64,000 bases of DNA from Blasia pusilla (taxonomy: Eukaryota; Marchantiophyta; Marchantiopsida; Blasiales). A program made the translations under genes and the position numbers. Positions 22,512-34,780 of this stretch are shown here, one piece after another (position 1 is the stretch's first letter; every line of letters begins with the position of its first letter). The notes below the pieces were generated by a model. It was not told the origin of the DNA. It made no database searches and saw only the letters and a program-made list of their open reading frames with translations. The DNA lies in contig CM114271.1 in assembly GCA_050084515.1 (NCBI GenBank), positions 23,250,001 to 23,314,000 of the forward strand. Direction: 5' to 3'.

Positions 22512-23626
22512 TATATTGAAACTTACATCCTTTATTAACTAAGAAAACCAAAAAAGGGACATATATTATATTTTACCTTCTTGAATGACCATCCTAGTCT
22601 TGGTAGACTATGTGAGACTAGACGAGTCCTAGACCATCAATTAACTGTCCAAAAAAATAATTATCAGTAAATGTAGCATGAAACAATATGAATAGTAAAC
22701 CTACATTAAAGAGCTTACATTGGTCTGTTACTTTGAACCTCCAGACCACGTATCACTTCCCTGCTCATTCCCAACATCTACGTGTCCTTTCACCTTCTAC
22801 CTTTTCTTTGGAGAGGACTTATCCTCGGTGTCTATACTTTGATCCACCCCACCTTTCCACCAATAATTCAAGGTAGAAAATTATGTCAAATAGAATCCCA
22901 TAAAATCAAAATTCATTACAATGCACAAGGCATCAACTTAATAACATTTGAAAGTAATGAATCCTTACAAAGGTTGATTGTCATATCTCTATCACTTCTC
23001 TCTGTGGAGCTCTTCCTCCGTTGGCAAACCAAGGGTACTATATTCACATTCATAGAATGAAAACATCAGTCTAGAATGAAATAGAAAAATATCTAGGGTC
23101 TTGAAACATATAGCAATGAAAGAAAATAAAATTTCCTGCCATATCTATGCTATTACACCTTCTTCATTGTCTTATATTTTTGCAAAGGAACTATCTTGAT
23201 TTTTTCTTTGCCCACCAATCTTGAACTGTGCCTTAGGGGTAGAATAGAATCCAAAGAGCGCATTGCCTCCTTCCTCTTGTGAACCCTTGGCGCCTTAAAC
23301 CTTACGGAAAAAAAATAACCTTACATAGAGTTGGAGATTGCATGACCTGATTCATGAATGCCTACCCAAAGTGGTAGACTAGATAGCAAGTAATCCAATG
23401 TCTATCTTTGAAGAGAACCTTCGCGAGATATGGGTTAAGAAAAGAAAAATCTGGTACGATTTGTGCTCCACCCCTATCCATAATTGACAGACATCCTCTA
23501 TTCTCCTCAAGAATGGGTTTTGGTGGATTTGCTCTCCCAAGAGGAATAATCCATTCTTATTAGGAAAATGAAAATCCCAAACCATCCACTATCCCTAGTA
23601 TAATAAAACTCCCCTTAGATAACAAG
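22512..23626. other. AT-rich intergenic sequence
   Basis: Only short frames occur. A basic minus-strand segment at about 23,150-23,290 (KAPRVHKRKEAMRSLDSILP and following) is open for 47 codons but unidentified. No repeat ends were found. Confidence 0.4.
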
Positions 23627-24613
23627 TGTCATGTGCCTACTCCCCTCGAACGTGAATCTTAGTGTTGCGTAAGCGAACGTTCAATAGGACACGCTCTCAT
23701 CGCCTACTTGCACCAAAATGCACTCACATTAGTCAGGCTTGGGTCAAGCGGCCTTCCAACCCTCCAAGTCCTCGAATTGGCACCTCATCTAGCTCAACCT
23801 TCCCTCATTCCTAGATTCCCAAAACGGGCAAGTCTTTCTAGACTTGGGACATACTTAATGGTTAGTCTAGGCACCTAAAATGGTGTTTGCGCACCTAGCG
23901 GTCCCAACTGTCCAATGGACCTCGCATGAGTTCCCCAACCAAGATTCAAAAATATGAGTCGCAAGTTAGAATCCAATAGGGACCTCCGAAATCCACTCTG
24001 TTGGACTTGGTTCGGATTTCGAATCCCAACGCCAAAACTCCCGATACATTCCATGCCCTTGAGTCGCCCCAAGGCGCCCAAAGTGGGGTTCGAGTCCCAA
24101 GCATCCTTGGATATCTTCCCTCTTACTATTACTTCTATGGATTCCCAAGATCACCCTACCTTTGGGGAAGAGCCCTCACCCCGACTCCCCATACAATCAA
24201 TTTTGGCCTATATCTCGTCTTTTCTTTAATCATTTGCCAATATCTTTAGTGTGTTTCAAGAGGCTCCGCATAAGCTTCCCAATGCTATCTTACTTGTCCC
24301 AAACACATCTTGGGACTAAAAATTATGGTCAAAAGTACAGTAAAAAATTCCAAACGCTAACTGCGTCCCAAGTCTGGTTCTTATCCCTTGGCCACGTCTC
24401 CTTCCGAGACTTGATTTCTCTTAAGTCTGGGTTCCGCGTTTGGTTCTGGTTTCCTGAGTTGCGACCATAAACGCATGAAATACTTGAAACAATCGCCTCG
24501 CTTGCATCTCGCATTTGTGTTTCCTAAACTCCAAAGCGCGAATCATCCTAGCGTGAGCTCGCTAGAGTTTGGATGTTCCGCTTGGCGCTCGTTTGGTTAT
24601 GAGGGTCGCGACA
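23627..24613 (-). mobile_element. Solo LTR (987 bp) with perfect target-site duplication
   Basis: On the minus strand the unit begins TGTCGCGACCCTCATAACC at 24,613 and ends CACATGACA at 23,627. It is flanked on both sides by the pentamer ACAAG (23,622-23,626 and 24,614-24,618), a perfect 5-bp target duplication, which identifies a solo LTR. It is homologous along its length to the plus-strand LTR at 14,676-15,681. The many small ORFs here are not protein-coding. Confidence 0.85.
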
Positions 24614-24618
24614 ACAAG

Positions 24619-25370
24619 TCTCCCCAAATAACCATCTCCACATATATGAGACTCTAGAAAACTCTCAAAGAATAGATCATGGTCAAGTTACTCTCCCAAG
24701 AGGGGTAATCCACTCTTATTGGAAGAGCTAGTAAACCCAATTCTATCCACTCAAGAGTTACACGAGAAACTCAAGAAATGAAGTAGAAGGTGATGAACCT
24801 TTGAAGGTTCCTCCTCTTTATATACTCACAAAGATCCATAAGAATACAAAATAGGGTTAATCTTATCTTGTGTCACATGGCTTCCTCTCAAAGCTTAGCC
24901 AATTTCATTTTGGCACAAGCACATTACATGTTATTTCCTCCAAAATATTCTCATCAACTTAGTTCATATCCTCAACCTACTCCAACTACCCTAGCCACCG
25001 ACCAAGACTACTTTTGGTTTACTTTTATTAATACACTAACCCCACTACTTTACTTTTATACTTTTATATCTCATTATTACCTCTTTTCCTAAAGTTGGGT
25101 GTGCACAAATGAGGCACCATGAGGAGGTTTGATTATGAAAATTTTAATTTTCTAAGCTAATTTATTTCATATTTATAAAAGTCTCTCTAACTCTTAATGA
25201 GAGAGGATTTTATATAGTTGATAATTTTACTATACGACATACATCCCCTCCAAACTTACACATCCTTTGATATGTGCTAAAACATCAAGACTTCTTAGTA
25301 TCTTACTTAGACTTATTTTTGCTGTGTCTTTACATATATTGATCTGATCCATCAAAATCAAGAAATCTCT
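24619..25370. other. AT-rich intergenic sequence
   Basis: No gene or repeat recognised. The ORF at 24,868-25,092 is not protein-like. Confidence 0.4.
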
Positions 25371-25375
25371 TACGT

Positions 25376-26270
25376 CTACAAAAAAATCTTAATCCTTTTT
25401 CTTGCAATGGGCAGCTTGATAATTATGCCATCTAGCTCATGTAGTTTGTTAGTCGCATTTTCGAAAACAAAATCTACAACATATGGACCAAACCAACGAC
25501 GTGCACACTTCTTAGTTATACTATGTTCGAGGCTATTGTTGTGCACCAAGACCCAATCTCCTTCTCTTATAGGCTCTTTTTGAAGTCTGAGTTTTGTCAA
25601 AGCGCTCCTTGTTTCTTAGCCTTGCTTCCTTCATTTTGATTAATGCTTGGATAATATCCTCTTCACGTCGCTCTACCTACTGCATTCAAAGCCCCAAGAG
25701 CTCTTCTCTATCAAGCGAATCCTCCCACGGCAACCCCATCCAAGTAGGAGTATCTTCTTCTGCTAGCATTATTGGCTTTTGATCTGTCATCAACTCTATA
25801 GGCATGAATTTTGTAACGGTGGTATGAGTGTTTCAATCTGCCTATAAGGCAAATAGAAGCAATCTAGACCAATCACCATAACGTTCTCCCCATGCTTTTA
25901 CCAATGCTTGCATGATTGGCGGATGTCCCCTTTCACTTTTTCAATTTGCCTCCGAATTCATAGAGGTTGTTAACCTCAACTGCACTCCATATGTCTTGAA
26001 GAATTCTCGTGCTTCCTCCGCATTCAACTCACCTCTATTTGCACGAATTCTCCCGACACTCCTATATCGAGCAATAATATCTTGAAGAATAAAATAACAT
26101 ATAGGATCTGTTGTTTTAGCTCATAAAGCCATCCCTTCTACAAAGTTAGAGAACTCTTCTCGTGCTAGGATCAAGTACCGCTTTCCCCAAAGACCTAATG
26201 GCATTACAACTAGATCTACTACCCACGGATGATGAATAGACAAAGGGTACGTAGGTTTAAGACCATCTCT
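25376..26270 (-). pseudogene. Ty3/gypsy integrase relic, different family
   Basis: Minus-strand frames read in order: a segment with WGKRYLILAREEFSNFVEGM (about 26,190-26,130); the core segment ARYRSVGRIRANRGELNAEE (about 26,070-26,010), where the second catalytic Asp is Asn; then SMNSEAN and SERGHPPIMQALVKAWGERY; then TKFMPIELMTDQKPIM; and finally an intact C-terminal frame 25,600-25,376 with EGDWVLVHNNS and RRWFGPYVV. The WFGPY block is the GPY/F-type integrase C-terminal domain. At least four stops or frame changes are present. It does not belong to the methyltransferase family. Confidence 0.75.
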
Positions 26271-27165
26271 CATCTTGATTTCTTATTGAAACTGACCTTG
26301 AGGAGAGTGGGTTTAGTTTAGAGATCGGCCCTCCAAACGCATCTTCGAATTCGGACCCACATTTCATATGTCTCATGACTAGCTCCCAACTTAACCTCCC
26401 ATTTGGCATCTCATGATTATTTTGTTGTCCTTTACGGTTCATAACTAGTCTCGTGGCGTCTCGCCCATCTTGACTACTCACGTGTTCCTTGACTCGACGT
26501 TTGATTCTAAGATTAAACCTGACTTGCCTTGGCGTTGTTCCGACGAGTAACTACATCCCTTTCTCGCCAAAGGCTGGTCACAAGACACACGCACATCTCG
26601 TCTATTGTTTGTCTTATGACTAGCTAATCTAGATAATAACTATGGTGGATCATGCTAAAATCTTTCCTCCTTGATCTACCATCATGATATGTAAGGGCTC
26701 TACCCTAATGCCCATCAAAAGAATTAATTTGGTCAACAAGTAACTCCAAGCCTATCCAAACCTAACCATTATCCATACCTACTTCTTCCCAATTCTCTGA
26801 ATCTTGGACATTATTAACCTCTCGATAGAACAAACAAGATATAGAATTCAACAAATGCGAGATGGCTATCAAGCGCCTCAAGCAATGGGTAATGAAGATA
26901 GAGCCAGCTTTGACACTCCTCATCTAACTTCTCACGTGTTAGGTCCTCACTAGAATAGACATCAAAGGCTTGGCTCAAAAACATGTTCTAGCCTTTCATG
27001 CAAAAACTAGAAGAGCTAACCTCTATACACACTAGGATACATCATGTTGTTATGGTGCCACAAAAGATTTTAGGGCCAAGCATGCACAATTACTATTTCG
27101 GGCGATAACTTTTTAAAGCCGAAGTTTTCATTAGACCCTCCAAAGTTTCTTCAGATGCAAATGGT
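26271..27165. other. Intergenic sequence
   Basis: Nothing recognised; short ORFs (for example 26,257-26,481 minus) have no family motif. Confidence 0.4.
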
Positions 27166-28389
27166 TCATGGATTCCACGGAGAGTAAGAGCCACTACCGC
27201 CCGCCCCATAATTACTTCCCCAAGAATTAATTTCATTTTCCAGGGTATTTCTGCCCCCTCCTGTCTTTATTACACAAAGGCAATAAAGGCTGTCCGTCAC
27301 CCAGCGTCGTGGCAGAGGCGGAACTGCGAATATTTTACAACCACCCCACGTGCTGTACCACAGCCACATTCTTTCCGCTTCTGTGAGTGAGAGGCTTGCC
27401 ATGTGACGCCCACAACGTACACACAAGTATGATCGATCGCGCTGTTGGGTTTCTCGATGAACTATTTTGTCGGTTGCAGTCCCACGGAGCAAAATTCATT
27501 TGCCAACTCTTGGCCAGACCATTCTGAACGAATCCGAAGGCTTAACTGAAACGGATTCTCATCCGCCAGATGGGCTGGGAGTCTCGAACGAGGTTTCTAC
27601 CTTTCCTCACTCTCAACGTCATGGTCTTTCGAAACCATATTTCCTTGCCACACAAATGCAGCTCTGCAGCAACCAGACAGAAATTAGCAACCATTTCATT
27701 CAATCGGGTGGCCACCACTGTCGGTTCTCATCGCTTACCACTCACGTCATTTTCGGGAGCATCTTTTACGCATCTCCCTCCTTGTGCGAGTCCAGTTTCC
27801 AAGGCTTGTGAGCCAGTAGTTCGTAGATCGCGAGAATTACATCAGCGCATGACCTCAGCTTACCTTCAAAGAAATTCTTGTGACTTTCGTCTGCGCTACC
27901 TACTACTCTCAGAGCTATCCTACCCTGATATCCATAATCTACATCACAATGTTCTTAGGGTAGGGTGGGTACGTGAAATTAAGTCGTTGAAGAAAAAATT
28001 GGCTCCATGTGGATCTGTTTTTATCGCCAGCGTTGAAACAAGTTCCTGGCGACTTGAAATATGAGTTGGGGCCAGGATCTGAGCTACGAAGACTTCTCCA
28101 TCTCAAGCTCTAAAACTTAACCATTTCTCTTCACTCCTTGAGAAGACGGGACAGGCCTACCGAAGCCCAACCAGGAGAAAGGAACGTAGACCTCAAAAAG
28201 AACACAGGCAGAGGTTGATCGATTCAAACATTGGATGGTTCTACGGGGCTTTTGCAAATTTCTGATTGCTTCAATCAACATCGCATGGCATCATCAGAAG
28301 CGAAGTACAATACACGCGTGACAGATACCTCGTAAGCCTTCTGCCTCCACTCTCATTCAACGGCCAAGGAAAGTAGTGGAACAAGCGAA
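27166..28389 (-). other. Probable 3' flank / 3' UTR region of MAX2
   Basis: This sequence lies directly downstream of the MAX2 stop on the minus strand and has gene-like base composition, unlike the AT-rich region beyond. An AATAAA hexamer occurs on the minus strand at about 27,271-27,266. The plus-strand ORF 27,570-28,064 and minus-strand ORF 27,492-27,166 show no family motif and are probably spurious. Extent of the transcript is inferred. Confidence 0.35.
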
Positions 28390-30626
28390 TTAATCGGGGT
28401 AGCCTCTCTCCTCCAGGGCCTTCTCGAAACGCCTGCACGCATCGATGCGAACTTCCGTGCTGGTGTCGTACTCCGGCGCAGGATAATAATCCCAACGCAG
28501 CTGAAAATCGCGCAAGCTAGGGCAGCTTTGGATCATGGACAGGAAATGCTCATGGGCGGAGCCGTGCACTATGAGTTTGCGCAGATGGGCGCATTGAGAT
28601 AGGAACCCAGCTGCCGGAAGCGAGAGCGAGCGGTGATTCAAATCCTGATCACAAGGGGGTCTGTAGTCCAGCTGCCGCAGCTGCAAGCGATCGATCCCGC
28701 TGAGGTAGTGGCGCTCCCAAATGCTGAGATCTACCTGACCCTCGGGCGCACTCATGGAGAAGCTTACCACCTCGCTCAGATCCAGGTTTAGCGTCACCAA
28801 GCTCGAGTACCTGGACAGACACGCCAGTCCCCACTCCTGGGCAGAGGGCCTCCGTAGCCCTTTGCAATCACCCTCGACCTTGATGGTCACCTCGCTCAGC
28901 GCCGGGCATCGCCCGAGACCCATGTTGGGAAGAGGAGCGATCGCCAAGCCTACTCCCATCCATATCGACAGAGCTCGCAGACTGTTCCAGCATCTGTCAT
29001 CCGGAGGTTCTTCACCAGACGAAGCCTTGAGCCGACTCCGAGGTAATCCTTCACTGATGCTCTGCGGCACCTGGGCCTGACTAGTGGAAGGCCGTCCCTT
29101 CCTCTCCAGGGCCGCAACTTCGGTTTCGACGGTCGTACTCCGGCGCCCAGTATCCCAAAAAAAATTGGCCGTGAAACCTCGTTTCTCCATTTCGCTTCGG
29201 AGGACGTCATCGTTTGTGGCTCTATGTGGGGTCGACGAATAAACTGGCGAGGATGAAATAAGTGCCTGCCGGTCGACGACTTCGACGTCCCATGTGCCAT
29301 CCATATGGAGGTACTGAATTGAGTTGCGGATGGGCTCCAAAGCTCGCAAGGTTTCGACCGCAGGCAACTGGCTACAGAAACTGATCTCCACGTTAATGAG
29401 AGTATCAGCGAGCATACTAACGCAGTTTTTCAAACCCTGTTCGGTAATGCCCTTGCAGCCTTTGAGACTCAGCTTCTTCAACATCTTGCATGCTCTCCCG
29501 ATAGCTTCCAAGGCTGAGTCGGAGAGATCTGCACTATTCTTGATGGAAAGCTCTGCCAGCCCATTGCCCGCGGCCAATCCGCCTTCCTCAAGACCGAAGC
29601 ACACTCCATGAAAGTTACTGAGTTGAAGCGATGCCAGTTTCCGACAATGTGACAAGAGTGATTCCAGCGCCGGCCCGGCGTCCCGCACATTCTGCCCGAG
29701 GAGGAGAGCTAGGTCTTCCAGATTGGGTAGCAATCTGAACATTCCTATAAGACCGTCGGGGGTGACATTGGCGTCCACCGACGCAAAGTCATCATCCAAA
29801 TCACTTCTTACCATTCCCCATTCGTTGTTGTCCACGAGGTGAAGTCTCCGCAAGCGCGGACAGTTTGAGGCGATGGAAATAAGGGCCTTGTCCCCCAATG
29901 AATCGAGAAACCTGGGGTCGAATTCGCAGAGCAGAAACAACTCCTCCAAATTCATACACGCAGCGGTGATGGCAATAATTTCTTGCGTCTTGAAACCCTC
30001 CGGAGATATTTTCAAAAGATCCAAATACAGAAGATTCTCAGCGGTAGGACTGCTCTTGCCCAAAGCTGGAAGGATGTCCTCCGTCCAGCAATAAAATTTC
30101 GAGAGATCGAGTTTGCGGAGCTTCTTACACTTCAGAATGCATTGCAATTCCGACCCAATCTGCTCCACGCCACATTCAGGCTCCATAGGACGCTGATGCC
30201 ATCTCACAAGCCTCAAAGTTTCGATGTCCGGCCAAAGCCAAACTACCATCTCAATATCCACTGCGTCTCTCACATAAATCGCCGCATCTTTCACCTTTGG
30301 AAAGCATTTCTTCAGAAATTGGCCCACGACTTCTCCCCCCGTAGAAGCGGACTGGAACACCGAATAACCCCATGGTGAACAACAGGACAGATCGAGCTGC
30401 GTAATATTCCCAAAACTGGTTCCTAACTCTTGAAAATTCGCGACGTTACCCCGGAGGATGAGAGATCTGCGAGTTAACCTCTCTAGGCAGTACCAGTCCT
30501 TGCAAGAACGAGCCATGTTATTGCGCGTGCGAGGATCTAAAATTGCACCGAAAATGCAGGTCAACACTGCCCCGGAAGGTCAGATATATGGGTACGTCGA
30601 CCTCCTCCTCTGGCCATTTTCCCCAT
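28390..30626 (-). CDS. MAX2: MAX2-type F-box/LRR protein, with a 1-nt frame break near the start
   Basis: MAX2 is the substrate-recognition F-box subunit of an SCF ubiquitin ligase. With the receptors D14 or KAI2 it degrades SMXL-type repressors in strigolactone or karrikin-like signalling; it acts in the nucleus. A 725-codon frame (30,567-28,390) matches MAX2 from the F-box to the end: DPRTRNN...LERLTRRSLILRGN, LDLSCCSPWG, WHQRPM, LSIKNSADLSDSALEAIGRA, VDLSIWERHYLSGI, RSLSLPAAGFLSQC, HGSAHEHF and YYPAPEYDTSTEVR. LRRs fill most of the protein. The F-box start (HISDLP) lies immediately upstream in another frame, after in-frame ATGs at 30,626 and 30,617. One extra base in the GGGG run near 30,572 would join them. 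With that base the protein would be about 745 residues; Arabidopsis MAX2 is 693. There is no intron in the main frame. Further in-frame ATGs occur upstream, so the exact start is uncertain. Confidence 0.92.
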
Positions 30627-32000
30627 GGATGTAGTCAAACTTGCACCACCCGTTGACATCGAGGGCAACCCCATCGGCATTGCCTGCCTCGACTCCATCG
30701 AATTTCCTTCCCCCATCGCATCCGGAAAAACGCACAAGAGCTGAGCTGAGCTGCAAAGCTCACTACTCGCGCGTCAGGTCCCTTCACTTCGCATCATTTT
30801 GCTAGGCATGGGCGAACACACAAGCAACCTGCAACCCATCGATCAGGCGCCACACCGGGCGGTAATCCAAATTCATCCGCCTTCAATGGAAGACATGCAC
30901 CCGCGAACACCTCTCTTCTGTCTCGGATGGCTGTAGGTCATCTCTCCTGCAACGTTCACTGCTCAAGAAATATACTCTAAACAGACAGACCATCGCAAAA
31001 CACCTGGTGAACCTCTGCGGATAAACCGACACACTAGCGCCAGCACGGAACGCGAAAACCCGGAGAGTACCCTGTGCGTCGACACTACCCTTTGTTTCCT
31101 CCGCTCACACCAATGACGCCGTTTCTCTCTTCCCCTCCGCCCGATCTGAGCCACCTCGAAATCTCTCAAATCCACACACACGAGCAAAATCTACTGCCCG
31201 CCCCTCGCCGCATTATTTGTCCTGGAACTAATCGTGCTGGATACGGAATCCTCCCTTAGCGCCCCTCTCTCCTCCCTCGCTGCCATCCCGCATCCTTCTA
31301 TCCCACCCTCTCACTCTCTTAGCCCCCCGTCGGCTTCCAGACTCCTTCCCGACCGTCAGACCCGTCACCTCCAGAGCTACGGCCGTCCATCCACCAGCCG
31401 ATGGAAGAAGACTTCCGGTCACTTCGTCATCAACCTTCCCGGACAAAATCTCATGTACATTCATAATTTCATACAGTACGCGTACTGCACATACTAACAT
31501 CATGCACACGATCACGCCATCTAAGCGGTCTTATGTCCTTCTCTACACGTGGGAGCTGCCAAGTTGGTCGTATCGTCTGCTAGAGCGGGACGATCGAACT
31601 TCGATCACCGACGCTGGGCCGGGAATTCCCGATACCTATCAGATTTCCCGGATGCAACGAGTCGCCGATTTCTTCTCCATTTTGACCGGTTTCCTGAATA
31701 TTTAACGTCAGCACCCCTTTTCTCTCACCGACGAAATCTACAAATCTTCAGATCGGGTTAGAAATCCTAAAATTACCCCGGCTGGGTTTGTATATGGCCT
31801 TGGTAGTACGCGAACCCTTCGGGTGCCGGCCGTCTGGATCCTCGTATCACGTGAACACCTATCCAGTCAGTATGCCTGACTCATACAGTACATATTCCAG
31901 TGTCAGTGAATCTATGCGAGGTGACCATTTGGTCGGTTATGACTCAGTAATAGTCGGTATGCCAGGGACGCCGAGTTCTACATTTCTTTTCTCCATCGTA
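30627..32000 (-). promoter_or_regulatory. GC-rich 5' flank of MAX2
   Basis: This CpG-rich sequence directly upstream of MAX2 is likely its promoter and 5' UTR. The reading frame of the MAX2 start stays open upstream with several in-frame ATGs (for example around 30,650 and 30,690). The small ORFs at 30,963-31,761 on both strands have no recognisable family and conflict with each other. No TATA box could be assigned with confidence. Confidence 0.4.
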
Positions 32001-32009
32001 GATCGAATA

Positions 32010-32110
32010 TAAAACTTAAATAGAAAATAGGATGGGAAACCCATCAGGATACAAACGAGGGGGTATAGAGAGAAAAAAACCCCAAGGGCCAAAACCGGCC
32101 CGTAGAAAAA
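32010..32110 (+). repeat. Dispersed repeat R, copy 1
   Basis: The block GATGGGAAACCCATCA-GATACAAA-GAGGG... AACCGGCCC recurs at 43,216-43,330 in the same orientation. About 100 bp is shared. The family is not identified; it could be the end of a non-LTR element. Confidence 0.5.
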
Positions 32111-32879
32111 TGATACGATGAGTAGGTACGGTAGGGTAGCTCTGGACTCTTGTGTTCCGTTGCTCGGTCTGGGAGACTAGGACTTTCTCTGCTCCGTTCC
32201 TCCACCTAGGGTTTTTTTTTCGTGCGGAGTCTTTCCGGACTCCAGATTACATGTTAATAAATTCTCCATTAATGGAGAGATGGCTGTACGGGTGCCCGTA
32301 GTATTTACATAGTTTGTAATTCATATGTTGCTAGTTTGAATTCTATATAAAGCATGGAATAGACGTTAAATATTTTTTTTCATTTCTTTCAATTTCTCTT
32401 TTTAAAATTTCTACTGTTATGATCATGTTCGTATCTTTTACCCATTGGAATTTCTACTATGATTGGAGAAGTGATTTTTGAGTATTTTCATCCCATGTGG
32501 GCGGAAACATGGTGCCATGTGGTAAAAATGGAGGAAAAAATTTAATAGTGATTTTCAAATTCAAGCATTGATTAATTTAGAAATTTAATATGATTTGATA
32601 TAAACTCAAATTTTAAAAATTTTACTTTATAATGTTTAAAATTAAAATTTTAAACATGAATCATCATGAAATAAGATTGCGTTCAAACTTTCAAGGACCA
32701 CTCTGCTAACACTTGCGGAGTTGATTGCTGGCATTAGTAATGAAACACTACCCACTTTGGCATTTTGAAGACGGGTACTTTTGGAGTGGTTTTTTCTTAA
32801 TCCTATTTCGTATGACTAAGCAAATCAAGGATTATTGATGGCTAAGCACGATTAACAAATTATTCAATATTCAAATAAT
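32111..32879. other. AT-rich intergenic sequence
   Basis: Nothing recognised apart from A/T-rich tracts. Confidence 0.4.
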
Positions 32880-33157
32880 CAAGGTTGCATGTGGACAAAG
32901 TCCATGTCCGTGGACTTACATCCGTCCTACAGAAGGACTCATCCATATCGGCCTCGCCTCCCCCTTCTTTCTCATCCCCCTCCCCACTTGCCTACGTGTT
33001 CTACACTTTCCTATTTCTTCCTCCCTCCACATCTACTCCCTCCCCCCTTATTGACCTACCCATCCTTGCCCCATCTTCCACCGTGAATTATAAATATGGG
33101 CCCCACCTCTTACAATCCATGTCCATGGACAAGTCCGTTTCTATGCAACTATGCAAA
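32880..33157 (+). repeat. MITE-like repeat M, copy 1
   Basis: A ~280-bp unit begins CAAGGTTGCATGTGGAC, has a C/T-rich interior (CCCTCCCCACTTGCC...), then CACCTCTTACAATCCATGTCC, and ends with TGCAACTATGCAA. Related units occur at 38,813-39,113 (minus) and 62,534-62,820 (plus). Subterminal GGTTGCA/TGCAACC inverted motifs and absence of coding sequence suggest a miniature inverted-repeat element. The proline-rich ORFs here are artefacts of composition. Confidence 0.55.
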
Positions 33158-33213
33158 TAACCCTACCCATTCAAAGACAATACTTAACTGGCGCAACCTA
33201 AGGAGGAGACAAA

Positions 33214-33614
33214 TGTGACAAAACACAATGTGAAAAAATCACTAAGATACAAAGTGGCCTTGGCCATCTGTGCGCTTACAGAAGAGCTTCGATGGAACCT
33301 GAATATGGGTATAATTCGACATACGAGAATACGCTACCATTGCAACTCCTGACTATTTCACTACTCGGGAAACTAGGGTTTTTTACCTATTTTTCTTCAT
33401 TTCTATTAATACAAAAATTTTGCATCATGGTGCCCGCACCTTGATGCAATATAGGATTACATAATCTTAGTAACGCTACTCCATACATCACCCACGTCAT
33501 ATTACTATGACTCCTTCGACGTCTAAGTTGGAACCATCAATCTAGGCTTCTCCTCATATAAAGGGGCTGATCATATTAATGGTGCTGAGAGAAGTGGATA
33601 TTGAGAATCCAACA
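33214..33614 (-). mobile_element. Solo LTR, same family as the one nested in copy A
   Basis: On the minus strand it begins TGTTGGATTCTCAATATCC at 33,614 and ends TTTTGTCACA at 33,214 (401 bp). It is homologous along its length to 6,804-7,211. Flanking pentamers do not match (ACAAA and ATCCC), so the target duplication has been lost or one end is altered. A C-run (33,616-33,625) adjoins it. Confidence 0.7.
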
Positions 33615-33659
33615 ATCCCCCCCCCCCGTTCGATGCATCCATTACCATTATGTGTAACA

Positions 33660-34780
33660 TGATGAGGAAAGCCTAAGGTGAGAAACTTCATTGCATGAAA
33701 ATTCTCTTTTTAGACTTTCTCTTCCATCAAATCCAATAGTTATACATGATTCAAGAAAGGTATTGAGGGTTAAAGCACAAAGAATAAAATATGTTATTCA
33801 TCTAAAAAAATTGGCATATCAAAAAGAGAGAAAGAGGATTTTCCAAAGGAGCATGAAAATAAAATTTGAAGGCATGCACTTCATCAAGAGTTGGCTTGTG
33901 CTCTTATTGTAGAATGAATTGAAGATGATATACATATTGTCCCATTGAACTCTCAAATTTAATATGGAGTAAGATATTCAAAATTAGATTATATGACAAT
34001 CTTCCTTTCCTTTTCTATTGGTTATATGGAGAATTTTTTCAATAAAGCCTACAAATTTTATCCCTTTAGGTCTCTACATGAGGATAATACCATGGATGTT
34101 TCTACTCATGACATACCTATTTGTGCACATCCCTCAATCAAGGAAATAGATTTTCAAGGGAATTGGCTTGAGGTTCCTAACATGACAATTCTTGACAGGG
34201 AGGTGTATATCTTTGGAGATCAAGAACATGAAGTTCTCAAGAATACTCCCATACATGAAGCTATTAAGATACCCACTTTTGTGAACATACCTTCTACACT
34301 TTGTGGAGTTTACAACTGAAGAGAAAGTGGAGTTATGCCTCCAATTTTGACAAATTTTCACCTATTAGCTAGTAGGGAGAGGATTTTGAAAATGTATAAA
34401 TTTCTTAATCTTGCACAGACTCGAAACTTCCAATCAATGTAAGAAAACTTAGGATACCATCAATGGTAAGTCGATCAACAGGTCATCTTGCTATCGGAAA
34501 TATAAATGGGATATGTCTTTCATGTCATACTCTCCATTGGAAATATGAGAAGGTAAGGGCTAAAAGGTTTTGCAACTCAACTTTAGGGATGTGTTGTGAA
34601 CATGGAAAAATTCAACTTCCGTTCTTCAAAAAGACTCCTCCATTCCTAAAATCATTCATTTCACGTATTAGTGAGCAAATTATTTACTTTCTTATCCCTA
34701 CTCAAGCTTATAATTTTGCATTATAATTAGCTTCTACAAGGCCTCATAGACCAAATTGATGATATTGGGCACTTTAGGGT
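33660..34780 (+). pseudogene. Helitron protein N-terminal relic
   Basis: The clearest part is at 34,500-34,690: CHTLHWKYEKVRAKRF, then CCEHGKIQLPFFKKTPPFLK. This matches the zinc-finger-like region (C-x2-LHW ... CC-x2-GK-x-x-LP...PP) at the start of plant Helitron RepHel proteins. Upstream frames at 33,691-33,912 and 33,993-34,319 are open but less characteristic. They fit the poorly conserved extreme N-terminus and are separated by stops. No Rep or helicase motifs follow; the relic ends before fragment G. Confidence 0.6.

Noticed and set aside
27570-28064. 164-codon plus-strand ORF downstream of MAX2
   Set aside because: No recognisable motif, overlaps another plus-strand frame, and lies where a MAX2 3' UTR is expected on the other strand.
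28754-29611. Plus-strand ORFs across MAX2
   Set aside because: They are antisense shadows of the MAX2 frame with no independent motif.
32885-33160. Proline-rich small proteins at 32,885-33,160, 38,800-39,135 and 62,601-62,903
   Set aside because: All three lie in copies of the MITE-like repeat M; the prolines come from its C/T-rich core.
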